Assembly (NCBI GenBank): GCA_963931865.1
Contig: OZ007517.1
Span: forward strand, 5,593,707-5,657,706
Source of the DNA: Axinella damicornis
Taxonomy: Eukaryota; Porifera; Demospongiae; Axinellida; Axinellidae
Direction: 5' to 3'
DNA length: 64,000 nt
Every line of letters begins with the position of its first letter. Within the stretch, counting starts at the first letter, position 1. Below, piece by piece: positions 30,301 through 39,433 of this stretch. The notes beneath the pieces are model-generated. The model was not told where the DNA came from, made no database searches, and saw only the letters and a list, made by a program, of their open reading frames with translations. Position numbers and translations under genes: made by a program.

Positions 30301-31192
30301 ACTGCACCACTCCTCTGCCAGGCATCTGGTAGTCACCAGCAGTTGTCTGCACCACTCCTCTGTCAGGCATCTGCAGGTGAATCAGAGGTGGAGGCAACTC
30401 CTTACTATCACAATGCAGTGGTGACTCCCTCAACAATGGAGGAGTTCTGCCCTCTGCCCGTCTGCTTGGCAGTTTCCCAAGGTGTAGCTCTTCATCTTTT
30501 AGCTCCATTTCCACCTGTAGTCCTTGTAGGAGTTCGGGTTTGGGCTCTGTCGGTTGTCTTTTGTGCTGGCCATTCTCTTGCGACTGGGAAGCCGCCTCTG
30601 ACGTACGATGCAGAACTTCTTGAAGTCGGCTTTCGGCTGCCCCTAATTGGGCCTCCAACTGCTGCTCTCGTTTCTCCGCTTTTGTCTGCCGTGCATTCAT
30701 ATCTCGGAGACGCTCCAATTCTGCGTGCGCTAATTCTTCTGACAATCGGGTGACCTCTAACACAGCCGCTTTTTCTCCTTCCTCCGCGGTCGCTACTGTT
30801 GCCGCCATTCGTTCGACTTCCGACTCGGCCGCTTCTGCTCTTTCCTTCGCAGTCTCAACTACCGCTGCCATTCGTTCGGCTTCCAATTCGGCCGCTTCTG
30901 CTCTTTCCTTCGCGGACTCGGCTTCCTGGATAGCTTCTTGTAGTTGTCTCGACAGAGTCGCTATTTCCGCTTCTTTGTTAGTGCTCTGGTCGTTCGCCAA
31001 GTGCTGCCTCAGCATGGAGTTTTCCTCCCGCAGCGCTTCGAGCTGCTTTGCCGCATTGTCGTAGGCCCTCTCCTTCTCGGCCAATTCCACCCACTCGGGC
31101 TTTGTGCGCAATTCGTCCACCAGCTCCTCGAGCCGTTGGTTCTCACTCTGCAGAGAGTCCAGCTGTGACTTCAGCTGCTGTTTTGTGGCCAT
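24290..31192 (-). CDS. Gag-Pol polyprotein with repeat-expanded Gag; RNase H region missing
   Basis: One open frame of 2,300 codons from the ATG at 31192 (MATKQQLKSQLDSLQ); a TTG twelve codons upstream lies in the primer site and is unlikely to be used. Order, counting from that TTG: a Glu/Ala/Arg-rich coiled coil (about 13-230); about 38 repeats of QMPDRGV-QMTAGDH type (about 286-831); Gag core; CCHC knuckle CYNCSRYGHLAKDC (near 1083); protease ALIDTGCPA (near 1185); reverse transcriptase with YLDD (near 1811); integrase with GVDVLQL, LLSDRGTNF and LVERFNRT (near 1972, 2036, 2071); GPYRI (near 2212). After NPLHCLTRK, at about 25470, the frame jumps to EIYSQLRKHYWWPGM, so the RNase H domain and the His pair of the integrase H2C2 finger are absent. 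All other catalytic residues look intact. Autonomous replication is unlikely. Confidence 0.95.
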   Translation of the reverse strand: MATKQQLKSQLDSLQSENQRLEELVDELRTKPEWVELAEKERAYDNAAKQLEALREENSMLRQHLANDQSTNKEAEIATLSRQLQEAIQEAESAKERAEAAELEAERMAAVVETAKERAEAAESEVERMAATVATAEEGEKAAVLEVTRLSEELAHAELERLRDMNARQTKAEKREQQLEAQLGAAESRLQEVLHRTSEAASQSQENGQHKRQPTEPKPELLQGLQVEMELKDEELHLGKLPSRRAEGRTPPLLRESPLHCDSKELPPPLIHLQMPDRGVVQTTAGDYQMPGRGVVQFRQMTAGDHQMPDRGVVQTTAGDYQMPGRGVGQFQQMTAGDHQMPDRGVAQTTAGDYQMPGRGVVQFRQMTAGDHQMPDRGVAQTTAGDYQMPGRGVGQFRQMTAGDHQMPDRGVAQMTAGDHQMPGRGVVQFRQMTAGDHQMPDRGVAQTTAGDYQMPGRGVGQFRQMTAGDHQMPDRGVAQMTAGDYQMSGRGVGQFRQMTAGDHQMPDRRVQFRQMIAGDHQMPDRGVAQTTAGDYQMPGRGVGQFRQMTAGDHQMPDRGVQFQQMTAGDHQMPDRGVAQMTAGDYQMHGRGVGQFRHMTAGDHQMPDRGVQFQQMTAGDHQMPDRGVAQMTAGDHQMPDRGVAQMTAGDYQMSGRGVGQFRQMTAGDHQMPDRRVQFRQMTAGDHQMPDRGVQFRQMTAGDHQMPDRGVQFRQMTAGDHQMPDRGVAQTTAGDYQMPGRGVGQFQQMTAGDHQMPDRGVPFRQMTAGDHQMPDRGVVQMTVGDHQMPDRGVVQMTAGDHQIPDRGVVQMTAGDQQMPDRGLEQNQQFTQALGNLAQQLPPLPMFSGDDPSRDSGSFREWLEQFEMVADLAQWSDGVKLKQMVLRLRGSAQAFYRTCAVERKRDYLALVQDLENRFTPVRIQALESSIFRERRQKEGELVDTYAQDLQRLFQKAYPKALQGSEDAQVMGRSVLSNQFIGGLLPDLKRKIAYIEGATFSELWQKARFEEARLQDLTRTGPPTSTPSMKQRLHQEKQQRQGGQPPPICPTGQPSMRPTGQADEEKRRNLQFVKCYNCSRYGHLAKDCRSVRQMGEAQAHTQNQGSAKPSSRNTTTRTAAVVSVEGEPQSPVENEPFKWMYEMYGVSQVNDLTKDGAPRLGPTLIIPLKVDGVPVQALIDTGCPATIISREICRRILDNQEGQPLSPEQRKDRAIKRLQQPSLLLKAYCGKELCIGAEIAVQVATPHHAVNRVVLVQKDTPVDMLLGTDLMFALGIRVLDGDGQSLLEQVEEQPILGDGQPQPLPVDNWTIPSDGQRDGGSFQTVIQPVEIQPVPNQVEEQQTVQPEDSQTVEYEDSQTVEYEDLQNVESEDSLHQDIPMSTAGVSQPQPGDTPNNQKSISPCLKIGNRRYPVLGSSDHGQVRASSTTNQKSQSERRIPVRLIRACKLPGRCGKLLKAKLERTPPVSSLDWLFEPKTGLHDNALEVTDAVVKPEEKCIVLPVCNSSGSPTRLKRGQVLGWLQPAEVLDPEDNIDAMVDGSDATAFGEETDEVLNKPPLETDNGSDCETCDRAEAEIESNARVGTEPASSDSTRVERLKPMLRLDQSDVGPAEREALEAFLVDHADLFALDNSELGCTDVVTHCIDTGTHIPVRQPPRRTPFALRSQVDEMVQDMLDQDIVQPTSSPWASPIVLVKKKDGSMRFCVDYRRLNSITKLDVYPLPRIDETLDVLAGARFFTTLDLASGYWQVTVDPAAREKTAFVTHTGLYEFKVMPFGLCNAPATFQRLMEVVLAGLNRKQCFVYLDDILIISHNWEEHLENLQLVFDRLRRAGLRLKPKKCTFAQRKALYLGHIISEEGIEVDPEKVAKVRNYPIPNNLRSLQQFLGLVSYYRRFIPNCSEVTNPLHCLTRKEIYSQLRKHYWWPGMRSDIRKWCKACLVCATRKIGQATKPPLCPIPVAGPFDCVGVDVLQLPHTLDGNQYAVVFVDYLTKWPEVFAVPDQTAETIANLFVKEIISRHGVPAKLLSDRGTNFLSELMQEICKLMGTEKVNTSSYHPQTDGLVERFNRTLTAMLAKTVEKDGRDWDHRLPYVLFAYRTSLQESTRESPFHLLYGRDARLPTEAALSHPRTCYQVDLDDYKVDLVANLSDAWELARKNVQRAQKQQKRQYDHHTTKPTYHIGDRVFVYQPGSIQSKNRKFACPFHGPYRILDLTPTNASVHPVDRPEEVPIFISLDRVRKCPPEIPDQSWLGPTKKKRKAKRKRQRQAELRSLYNLPLQQEKELGRVDFVRGRPKCGPGRCNGHD
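28735..30375 (-). repeat. Coding tandem repeat array in gag, ~38 units of 45-54 bp
   Basis: Units encode QMPDRGVVQMTAGDH (15 residues), QMPDRGVQFRQMTAGDH (17) and QMPGRGVGQFRQMTAGDH (18) in mixed order, in multiples of three bases, so the opposite strand also stays open for 570 codons. A hydrophilic, Gln/Asp/Arg-rich linker between coiled coil and Gag core; function unknown. Confidence 0.95.
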
Positions 31193-31217
31193 TAGCTTGA
31201 CCGTTTCAGTTGCGCAT

Positions 31218-31235
31218 ATCCCGGACAAGCCCCCA
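31218..31235 (-). promoter_or_regulatory. Primer-binding site, tRNA-Pro-like
   Basis: On the minus strand TGGGGGCTTGTCCGGGAT lies two bases after the 5' LTR. It matches the tRNA-Pro primer-binding site known from gammaretroviruses at 17 of 18 positions (recalled sequence, one C-to-T change). Confidence 0.75.
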
Positions 31236-31237
31236 AA

Positions 31238-31471
31238 TGTAGCCGACGGCGCGCACTAGGCGGAGCATTGAATGTAGCCGACGGCGCGCATTCTCAGACT
31301 CTTCGCATTTTGACAACAACTCAAGACTTCATCAACTTCAAAGATACAGCATTTATATCATCAGGACAAAATAGCAGGTGAACCGTGGACAGACATGAAA
31401 AACAGGACTAAAACTGGACTAAACTGGTTTTCCCATACAATAATACGACAATGTCAATCATGTCCATTACA
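31238..31471 (-). repeat. 5' LTR of the gypsy element
   Basis: 234 bp, one difference from the 3' LTR. The same internal duplication (31238 and 31273) is present. Confidence 0.97.
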
Positions 31472-31475
31472 ACAG

Positions 31476-33145
31476 CTAGCTCCGAGGGGTCGGCCTCAGC
31501 CGGCAGTCATCGGTTCACCACCCTGGCCGGGTTTGCACCTCTCTCAGAAGGTATGTCCATAGGTGTGTGTCTTCTTTGGTTATAATTTCCAGAACTGTGC
31601 GGCCATAACTTTAGAGAGCAGTCGCAATGCAAGTGTAGGTAACCGGAAGACATCATTTTGCAGCGCAGCTTCAATATGGCTTGCATTCTTTGCTGCTGGG
31701 CACTGGCAAATGACTTATAAACGCTGCCTGAATAGTCAGAGGTGGTTTATATCAAGACACTGGCTGGATACGTGTAATTTGGATGTTTTTTTTTATGGAG
31801 TAAGCGTCATGAGCCACCTAAGTCTAGTTATGGACAGATGGTCTGTAAAACACGTGTTTAAGACCATTGTTGCCTAGCATGTTAGAGATCAGTGAAATTA
31901 GTATCAACAGCCTTTGTGATAAGAAAATGCCTACCTTTTTGGTAGGTCACATAATTTTGTTTATGTACTAGTGGCTAGACAACATGTATGCATGAATTGT
32001 ACATGACTGTAGAATATCATGTTGTAAGTAGATACTGTGAGATTACCATACACACGGAAAGATTTTAGACTTTGGTATGTACTTACAGGTGTGTGTACAT
32101 GTAACCTCGAACCCCCTCCTCTGTGCCTGGGTTCGAGGCTAGTACGTACCATATCATACAATGTCAGGGAATTCACTCATGTTTGTGATGACTTCTGTTT
32201 CTAGACTATGAGCAAGATACACGACGGGCATCGGCCTGATCAGAGGGCAGAGAGAGGTGTGAGCCAAGTCAGCAGTTTGGTAGCCAGGAATCCCCACCCC
32301 ATTGTCTCAGATGGTCCAGCATTGTTCTGTCTGTAGCAAGACTGCAGGTGTGCCACAGAGGATAGCCACTCATAAGACCCTTCCCAGACAATCAGTGGCA
32401 TGGTTTGAACAGACCTATACCGGAGTTGAAAGGCAGCCACCAAGCTACGTGCTGATTCTCTCGATATGGCAGAGACCGTAAAGAGTGACATTCAGCCTCA
32501 ATATTCATCCCAAGAATTCACAAAGTTTGGTGACTCCTATGGCATCTGAAAAGTAGTCCACTGTACCTGCTGAACAATGGGCCAGCAGAGATCGAGAATA
32601 GTGCAAGACAGCATGATGGAGTGAGTGGTCTAGTGACCAGTTGTGGCACTATTGCTGCATCCCATAATATGGTGCACCTTAGCCCAGCTGAGCCGTCATG
32701 GAAGGATGGTTGGTACATGTATACACCTGTGCGCCCAACCAGCATCTAATGCCTCAGTGGACAATGTCATACTATTAATTTGTTTGACGTCGACAATGTC
32801 ATTACTTCCATATATAACATTTTCTGTATCACTTGTCTTGTCAGTTCACAACTGTCTTGTCATCCTGTAAGACAACATATTTTGCCCGGGAACTGCATGC
32901 TACAGCTACCATAATTACCATAATACATTATGCTATAATCCATGCATGTCGTTCACACCAATTTTGCTAGCTATGAGCTGCTACATGTACTGTATAGCCT
33001 CCATAATAATTATAATAATTATATAGCCCTGCACTGACTATAACCCAGGTCAAGGCCTAGATGAATTATGAATATCATTAGCAGCATTACTATCAATTTT
33101 ATGCTGATAATACCTAGCAAGTCAAACACAGCTACTTTTGTCCTA
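31476..33145. other. No gene seen
   Basis: A small inverted pair (AACCTCGAACC ... GGGTTCGAGGCT, 32104-32145) is the only structure noted. ORFs here (for example minus 32240-32491) carry no motif I recognise. Confidence 0.4.
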
Positions 33146-33154
33146 TACATTATT

Positions 33155-33230
33155 TTAGTCTCGTTCCCAGACCTCCCTCGGAGAAAATCAATTCTCGATT
33201 TTTTCCAAGGGGTGTCTGGGAACAAGACTA
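33155..33230. mobile_element. Short TIR element (76 bp) with 9-bp target duplication
   Basis: TAGTCTCGTTCCCAGACC and inverse GGTGTCTGGGAACAAGACTA. TACATTATT flanks at 33146-33154 and 33231-33239 (one extra T at the left border). Confidence 0.85.
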
Positions 33231-33819
33231 TACATTATTATGTTACTACTTGAGACGAAGAGAATAGTATCAACAAAGCAGACTAGGAATACTCTCAGAA
33301 AGCAGTATTGTGGTATGGGTATGGTACACGCATGGCTTTCATGAAGTCAATAGTCTTCCTAAGGTGGTGATAGTTTATGGAGCATCTCCTGTGCATGTCT
33401 CTCCTTGGTACGTATCCTCCAGTTCTTGCAGCAGGTGGTCATCCTGTAAGACAGGAGACACTATAATTATTGCCACGGCTTACAAACAACAATAATAAAA
33501 TCACATTACTACTGGTAGGGTATATATTGTGTGGAGAACTATAGTGTGGTGCCAAGCTGGAAGCACTGCCATCATAATTATTGACAATGCAGCATTTCTA
33601 TTGCTACGCTCTGATCTTGGGGCTGACCCAAGATTATCACGGCTATGGCGGCCGCAACCTCCGAAGGGTCGGGACCTTCTACGCCTTTCCTGACCAAACT
33701 CTCTGACTTAGGACTGATGGAACTCTGATGCAAACTGCATACTGGTACACGGCACAGTCGCAAGGGGTCCTAGCCAGCCAAACATACAAGTGCTGACCAC
33801 AGATGAAAACAGCAACAAA

Positions 33820-33931
33820 AGCCTCGTTCCCAGGCCTTTTTACACCTCCAGGTTTTCATCGCTTGCAGTACAGTATGCAATTACTGTAAGCGATCACAAA
33901 CTGAAGTGTAGAAGGCCTGGGAACGAGGCTA
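33820..33931. mobile_element. TIR element, ~112 bp
   Basis: AGCCTCGTTCCCAGGCC and inverse (GGCCTGGGAACGAGGCT) with ATCGCTTGCAGTA/TACTGTAAGCGAT extended inverted arms, closely related to the one at 58974-59083. No clear target duplication. Confidence 0.8.
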
Positions 33932-35100
33932 CAACTGTTCTACATGCTCAAATCCTGCCTGAAGGTGTGCTGAACGGAACTGGCCAAAGTTACCACATGG
34001 ATTTCGATAGGTGCTTGAAACGTCTGTTTCAAACGGTTGGTGCGCGAGCTAATACACTGGGCCTGCTTCTAGCTAATACATGTATAGTGCAAGAACCTAG
34101 TGCCACTCTTAAGGTCAGGCAGTACAGGAGAACTATTCGGTTGTCGGCTTCCATACTGACCCTTCCTGGGCTCGGGCCAACACTGCCAGTCTTGAACCAA
34201 ATATTCTCTTGCACTGCCCTCCCGCTTGTGCAATACGAACACACTCAGTGGCAGTCAGTGCACGCTAATACAGGTTGATCTACCAGTGCCTCATGACATT
34301 GGCCAGACCCCACCGCCCCAAGGGACAGGGTCTGAAAAATGGCCATACAATGAATGGCCTGTTGGTCAGGAATTTAATCAGCTATGTAATCCAGCAATGA
34401 TGTAAGCAACGGTGATCGCCAAACTAAGACTTGTGGTCTGTTGCACTCGCGGTTTTGAATTCTATTGTCTTCCAGCACATCAGTCAAGACACTTTTGTTG
34501 TTAAGTTAAAATCTCATGCTTCATTAAGTTTACTATCTACCGAGGGGCAACCTCACTCGTGGTAGCAGCCGTTGCAAACCACCAACTTGCTGGAAGTGCA
34601 AGCTAGGTCAAATTCCACGTGGCAATGACGCTCAGTCGATTGCTAGCAATGGCGGCCAAAGGGAAGGCATGAAATTGTTACAGCGCTCACACTGCGCCAG
34701 CACGATGAGTTTCGACATGTAAGCATCACTGAACAACCACGGCAATATTTTTACAACGAAAATTTCCAGATATACGGTATGTAACTTATTTAGGGCTTGA
34801 ACAACTAGCCTACTCGACTAATTGGCTAACAGCTGGATAACCGTAACAACATCAGCACATCAAGCCAACCAGTCAGCATCATGCCGCCCACTAAGTCGGA
34901 ATTTGTCCCAACTACCCGGGAAGATATTATTGTGATAATTGTGACTCTACTATCATCTAACCCAATTGCTCAGCTCCTTTTGCCTGGTGGCACTCACCAG
35001 CTCAGGGGAGTCTCTTTGGTGCGATGTAGGTGCATCCCCTCTCGTTGGCCAGGTAGCTGTTGCTGCTGGCATCCACACTGTCACGGATAAAGCCATCAAC
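33932..35100. other. Unassigned; possible short minus-strand exon near 35,000-35,105
   Basis: An ORF at 33790-34278 is open but unrecognised. On the minus strand 35003-35105 reads VDGFIRDSVDASSNSYLANE then RGCTYIAPKRLP, which looks coding but has no family I can name. Confidence 0.3.
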
Positions 35101-35107
35101 TCAGACT

Positions 35108-35310
35108 GGGGATGGAGGGAGGTGGAGGGAGGGGGGGGGGGGGGGGGGGAGGGAGGAGGAGGCTGGGAGGGAGGGAGAAAGGGAAGGGGCAAGGAGGGAT
35201 CGAGGGAGAGAGGAAGGGAGGGAGGGAGGGATCGAGGGAGGGAGGGAGGGAGGTGGAGGGCAGGAGGGGAGGAAGGGAGGAAGAGAGACGGAGGGAGGGA
35301 CAGGAAGGGA
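35108..35310. repeat. (GGGA)n polypurine tract
   Basis: About 200 bases of GGGAGGGA-type sequence with a G-run at 35131-35149. ORFs here are low-complexity. Confidence 0.95.
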
Positions 35311-36529
35311 GTTTATCTTGTGAAATGGTGGTGATAAAGTGTTACATGTACCTATTAATGGCACATTTGCATAAATCTGAATAGAGCCCATCCAAAATAT
35401 TTTGAGGGGGCTGGCGTTAGGAAAGACACCAAGTTTGAAGCCGTACAAGTACTGCATGTGTGGGCCATTATTGATGCAGTGCATTGGATAACCGTAACCA
35501 CGGGGCCACCGTTCACCTTTTTGCCAACACAATCCCCCTTTTGCCTTGACCTGTGAACCATTAACCAACGTTAACCATGACGTCATCATGATGTGTGCGT
35601 AGTATACGTAGGTATACGGTCCAAGTAATAAGATATACAACATGTACAGAAGTGCATGAGTAATGGACACGTGCAATGAAGGTTGCCGAGTGCATTGACA
35701 ATCCGAGGCCGTGGAAGAAGCGCGTCCTCCTACCAAGAAGCTCTGCAGTTGTGGGGCAGATCTCTCATCACTGAGCACACAGTATATCACATCAGAAAAC
35801 ACTTGGCTGGGTCGAATCACTTGAAGGTACAGGCAGCGAGTGGGCTGCAGGCGCCCACGTCCACCAAGAGGACACCTGTGGTGCAGTGCCCGTGTGCAGA
35901 GCTGAAATGGAGGTAGCGAGAGGGCCTAGGGGGGATAGGGAGGCGGTTTTGACGGCATTTTTTTGCCTGAGGGGAGAAACAACCAACCAACTAAAGTGGT
36001 ATTGCGTCTGGCAATTTGGTAACTGTGTCCCCCGTGACCGTAACAACATCAGGATATCAAGCCAATCTAACCAGGATAATAGGACATGTAGGTACAAAAG
36101 TTTCAAGAAAGTGTATTTTGGGCTACCTGGCTATCAGTGTAAATACTGGCTCAATTAGCACAGGAGCGCTTGAGCTGCCAAAGGAGTGTCGAAAAATTAC
36201 GGAATTGGGGCGAGCCTGAGCGAGCCCCACATAAGAGTAACTTCATTGTGCGGTGCGTGTGTATGTTTGCTTGGTGGATCTTGCACTTACCGTAATTTTA
36301 AATCAGCGCTTGCACGTGCACAATAATATTCAAATTCAATGAACCCTCGATGCAAGGATAGTGAAATAGTGTCCCTGTTTGACGGACGATGGTGACAACA
36401 AAGATGAAGACCACTCGTGAACATTGGCTAGAGCAATAAGCGAACCATGAATGGTGGCGACGACAAAGACGGAGACAGCTCGTGGGCATACCGCCGTGAT
36501 CGGTTACGTATCTGCTAGACTGCTTCAGC
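35311..36529. other. No gene seen; small internal repeat
   Basis: GACCGTAACAACATCAGGAT and ATCAAGCCAA at 36037-36066 resemble 34842-34870 (CCGTAACAACATCAG, CATCAAGCCAA). No gene recognised. Confidence 0.4.
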
Positions 36530-36730
36530 TAACGTTAATCTGACTCACAGTTGCTGTGATGTGCACGAGTGTATCACAATTATTTCTATGCTAATTGCCC
36601 AGTCACATTCTGATGACAGTCATGTAAATGCAACTGTTCCATGCATGTCAGGACGTCCTGCACACATGCATGCACTTGCTCAGGCTCGCCCTCCAATGTC
36701 CTGCATTCCATCAGTATTATCGTGATCCCT
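36530..36730. repeat. Dispersed repeat, inverse of 11,165-11,345
   Basis: CTAGACTGCTTCAGCTAACG, CTCACAGTTGCTGTGATGTG and CTCGCCCTCCAATGTCCTGC are the reverse complements of blocks at 11165-11345. Confidence 0.75.
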
Positions 36731-37435
36731 CACGCCTTACGGTCATACCCTTATATGGAACGCCAGTTTGTCCTTCACACATTTTGACGTTTTACGTAAT
36801 CGCATCTTGACGTGTAAGGTAAAATTTTGGGACGTGAGAATACCTACTACTTCGCTAGGGTGCGCATGCTGAGTTTGACGCTTCTTCACCACCTTTGCCT
36901 GCTCATGCGCTCCTGATTAGCATAAAGACTGGCATATATGCAGAATAGTACACTTAGCAGCTCATGTAGACATGCTTACAAAGCCTTCTGAGGTTGAACA
37001 ACATGTGAACCACACACAGCCGGTAGTCCAGTTAATTCTATGTGACGGTGTTCTTCCCCCCATGTGTTTGGTAAAAAAAATCACTTCATGCAAAAACGTA
37101 ACCCTTGAACAAACCCGAAAAGCTTTTATACACAGCTGCAGGGAGCCAACTATAACTTGGCTGAAAACCCCCCACAAAAAAACCTGGCCTAATGGAGGCG
37201 AGAATGGCCCCATACATGTAGCTTCTGTGGGTTACAAAACAATCAATACATTAACATTTTAACGTGTGTCCGTGTGTGTGTGTGTGTGAGTGACGGAAGT
37301 GGGATGTTCGTGGGGCGGGACTAGACTATAGTGACGCGCGACCTTCGTACTTTAATTTATTTACTGAACCTCGAACTCCGCGAAGAATGTTCGAGAACAT
37401 TGGACCCGGGCATGGGGTGGAATCCAGCAAGCGGC
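36731..37435. other. No gene seen
   Basis: Contains a short (GT)n run at 37275-37290. No motif recognised. Confidence 0.4.
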
Positions 37436-37439
37436 AGAT

Positions 37440-37785
37440 GTATATATGCAATCGGGGAGCTGCAGTCGAAGCGGGCGCGAGCAGCAGTTGAAGCGGACGC
37501 AATCGGGGAGCAGCAGTTGAAGCGGACGCAATCGGGGAGCAGCAGTTGAAGCGGACGCAATCGGGGAGCAGCAGTTGAAGCGGACGCAATTGGGTGAGCA
37601 GCAGTTGAAGCGGACACAATCGGGGAGCAGCAGTTGAAGTGGACGCAATCGGGGAGTAGCAGCCGAAGCGGACGTGATCGGGAGAAGCAGCTGAAGCGGA
37701 CGTAAGCGGCGAGCAGCAGCTGAAGCGGGCGCAATCGGGGAGCAGCAGCTGAAGCGGACGCAATCAGGGAGAAGCAGCTCTGCAC
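37440..37785. repeat. 29-bp minisatellite, ~11 copies
   Basis: Unit GCAGCAGTTGAAGCGGACGC + AATCGGGGA. Because 29 is not a multiple of three, all frames cycle and the opposite strand yields long repetitive ORFs (PLQLLLPDC), which are artefacts. The 3' units are more diverged. Confidence 0.95.
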
Positions 37786-37936
37786 AGAGAGCTGTCCGGT
37801 GCCAGATTATGCACGGTAGGCGAACAAGGGGGAAGTAGCTGAGCGAGCGAAGCGAGCTCAGCTACTTGTAATATTTATTCCACTACCATGCAACTACATC
37901 ACGCAAAACTTCAGAACGTTGGCTTTCATCTGAAAC

Positions 37937-38052
37937 GCTCTCAGGCCGGATCAAGGATAAAGAACGGCCCCTCGTTGGCAAACTAATGCTGGCCCTAACC
38001 CTAACACTACCTTAAGGGGCCGTTCTTTTTACTTGACCCCTCAGGCCTAGTA
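37937..38052. mobile_element. Small foldback element, ~115 bp
   Basis: CTCAGGCC..GGATCAAGG and AAAGAACGGCCCCT at the left are repeated inverted (AGGGGCCGTTCTTT, CTTGACCCCTCAGGCC) at the right. The loop has CCCTAACCCTAACA. Confidence 0.65.
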
Positions 38053-38475
38053 AGGAGCCTACATTGAGAGCAACTCCCCCCACAAAACATTGCCAAAGTA
38101 GGGCTAGTCTCATTTCGCCTACTCTCTACTCTCATTTCACCTACTAAAAATCAATGTGTGTCATTTCACTTCGCCTACTCAACAAATCAAGCATGTATGG
38201 CTACCTATCTGTACCAAGAGAAAACTTTGTGGCCTCAAAGGTCAGTAAGAGCATTTTTGTCTCGGCACCGAAGTGCCGAGACACAGTGCTAGATGCGTAG
38301 GTACGTACGTGGTACGTGGTACGTACGTCGCTTTTCGCAATGCGCCCACGCAAGTGCTGCTCTACACCCTTAATAGGGTGTCAAAGGTATTTATAGCCTG
38401 CAAGTAGATCTTCAAAAATGATTATGGGTTTGCATGGCTGCTCATGAATCCTCTTACCAAGACTGCTGCTACATA

Positions 38476-39149
38476 CCGTAAACTCCGGTTGTTAAGCGCA
38501 CCCTGCTGTTAGGCGCATAACATTTATTAAGCGTATACTTCCTTCCTGGTACTGGGCATCATTTATTTAGCGCATGCGCTTTAAATAGATATCGAAACCG
38601 GATGTCAAAAAGTAAACGTGTGAATCTAGAGCTGTGTGGAAGAGTGATCGAGCCAGAGACAGAGTGAACTATGTCATCGAGGGTCTAAGGAACTTGCCAC
38701 CATGATTCAGGAAGTGCCAAAACAATCGCGAAAGCTCCCTAGGCACATGCCCAACTACACTTCTGTCTGCCTTTAGTAGAGCAACCGCGCGTCGGTCATG
38801 ACTGTTTCCAGGTTCTTGGCAGAAGAATCTCGCCTAGTCGTGGAGTCCATATCTCCTTGAAGACATGATGGCCACGAATTACACTCTCGTGGAGCAGGAT
38901 GGAATCTTCGGGTACTTCGCCAACGCTCACCATCTCCCTTCGATCGTAGCTAGCTACCTCTTCGATCTTTGACACGACTGCAATATTAGCTGCGCTGGCT
39001 GTCTTAGTCACGTGTTGGGCGTGTCCTAGTCACGTGTTGGGCGTGGCTTCAATAATTGTATCCCTTATAAGCGCACGTTCTCTGTTAGGCGCATGTTTCC
39101 TTACCACTTAGACTCATAAGCGCATACGCTTAACAACCGGAGTTTACGG
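38476..39149. mobile_element. TA-flanked TIR element, 674 bp, carrying a HIRAN-like coding fragment
   Basis: CCGTAAACTCCGGTTGTTAA at the left and its inverse at the right, each flanked by TA (38474-38475, 39150-39151). Subterminal TTAAGCGCA/TAGGCGCAT repeats face inward from both ends. The interior encodes part of a HIRAN-like protein on the minus strand. Confidence 0.85.
38690..39011 (-). pseudogene. HIRAN-like domain fragment captured in a TIR element
   Basis: Minus frame from 39011: SILLHESVIRGHHVFKEIWT then PRLGEILLPR. After a frameshift: EPGNSHDRRAVALLKADRS, VVGHVPRELSRLFWHFLNHG. The RG.H.Y/F..W.P..GE, EP.N.HD..AVAV, VGHVPR.lS order is the HIRAN-type fold, which binds DNA ends in HLTF-like proteins and is often found in animal mobile elements. 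The frameshift (about 38807) makes it non-functional. Source gene unknown. Confidence 0.65.
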
Positions 39150-39433
39150 TAGCTTAATTCAGGACAATGAATACTCACCCATCCAGTGTGCTGCACTCAG
39201 CCATCCCAAGTGCATACCAGCTCTAGCTAGCTAGCTATAGGCCTATAGATAAGTGCTGAAAGAATTGGCCAATTAAGGTGTTGACTAAACATCAAGCCCA
39301 GACACGACCATACTCCTTTGGGTGAACATTCCTGACCCACCCCTTGCTCACACAGAACCTCCAAGGATATTGACGCTCACTTAAGCTGAAAGTCTCATAG
39401 CTAGCAGGTTTTGCAGTCATAATAAAAGGTTAA

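Larger units (their letters stand above)
24074..31471 (-). mobile_element. Ty3/gypsy LTR retrotransposon, young, 7.4 kb
   Basis: Two 234-bp LTRs (24074-24307 and 31238-31471) begin TGT and end ACA. They differ, by eye, at one base only (24282 A versus 31446 G). ACAG flanks both sides (24070-24073, 31472-31475) as a 4-bp target duplication. Orientation is minus: 5' LTR at the right, primer-binding site at 31218-31235, one Gag-Pol frame down to 24290. LTR near-identity means a recent insertion, yet the polyprotein lacks RNase H and part of the integrase zinc finger. Confidence 0.97.

Noticed and set aside
28703..30424. 573-codon plus-strand ORF (RHLVVSSSHL repeats)
   Set aside because: It is the antisense of the gag repeat array. 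Units are multiples of three bases, so the opposite strand stays open by construction.
35101..35334. Gly/Arg- or Pro/Ser-rich ORFs
   Set aside because: Low-complexity translation of the GGGA tract.
37326..37785. Three overlapping minus ORFs rich in PLQLLLPDC
   Set aside because: Products of the 29-bp minisatellite; every frame cycles through the same unit.
37436..37800. CRISPR array
   Set aside because: The 29-bp unit repeats without distinct spacers; it is a minisatellite in eukaryotic sequence.
37980..38010. Telomere-like CCCTAACCCTAACA
   Set aside because: Only two to three units, inside the loop of a small foldback element; no telomeric array.
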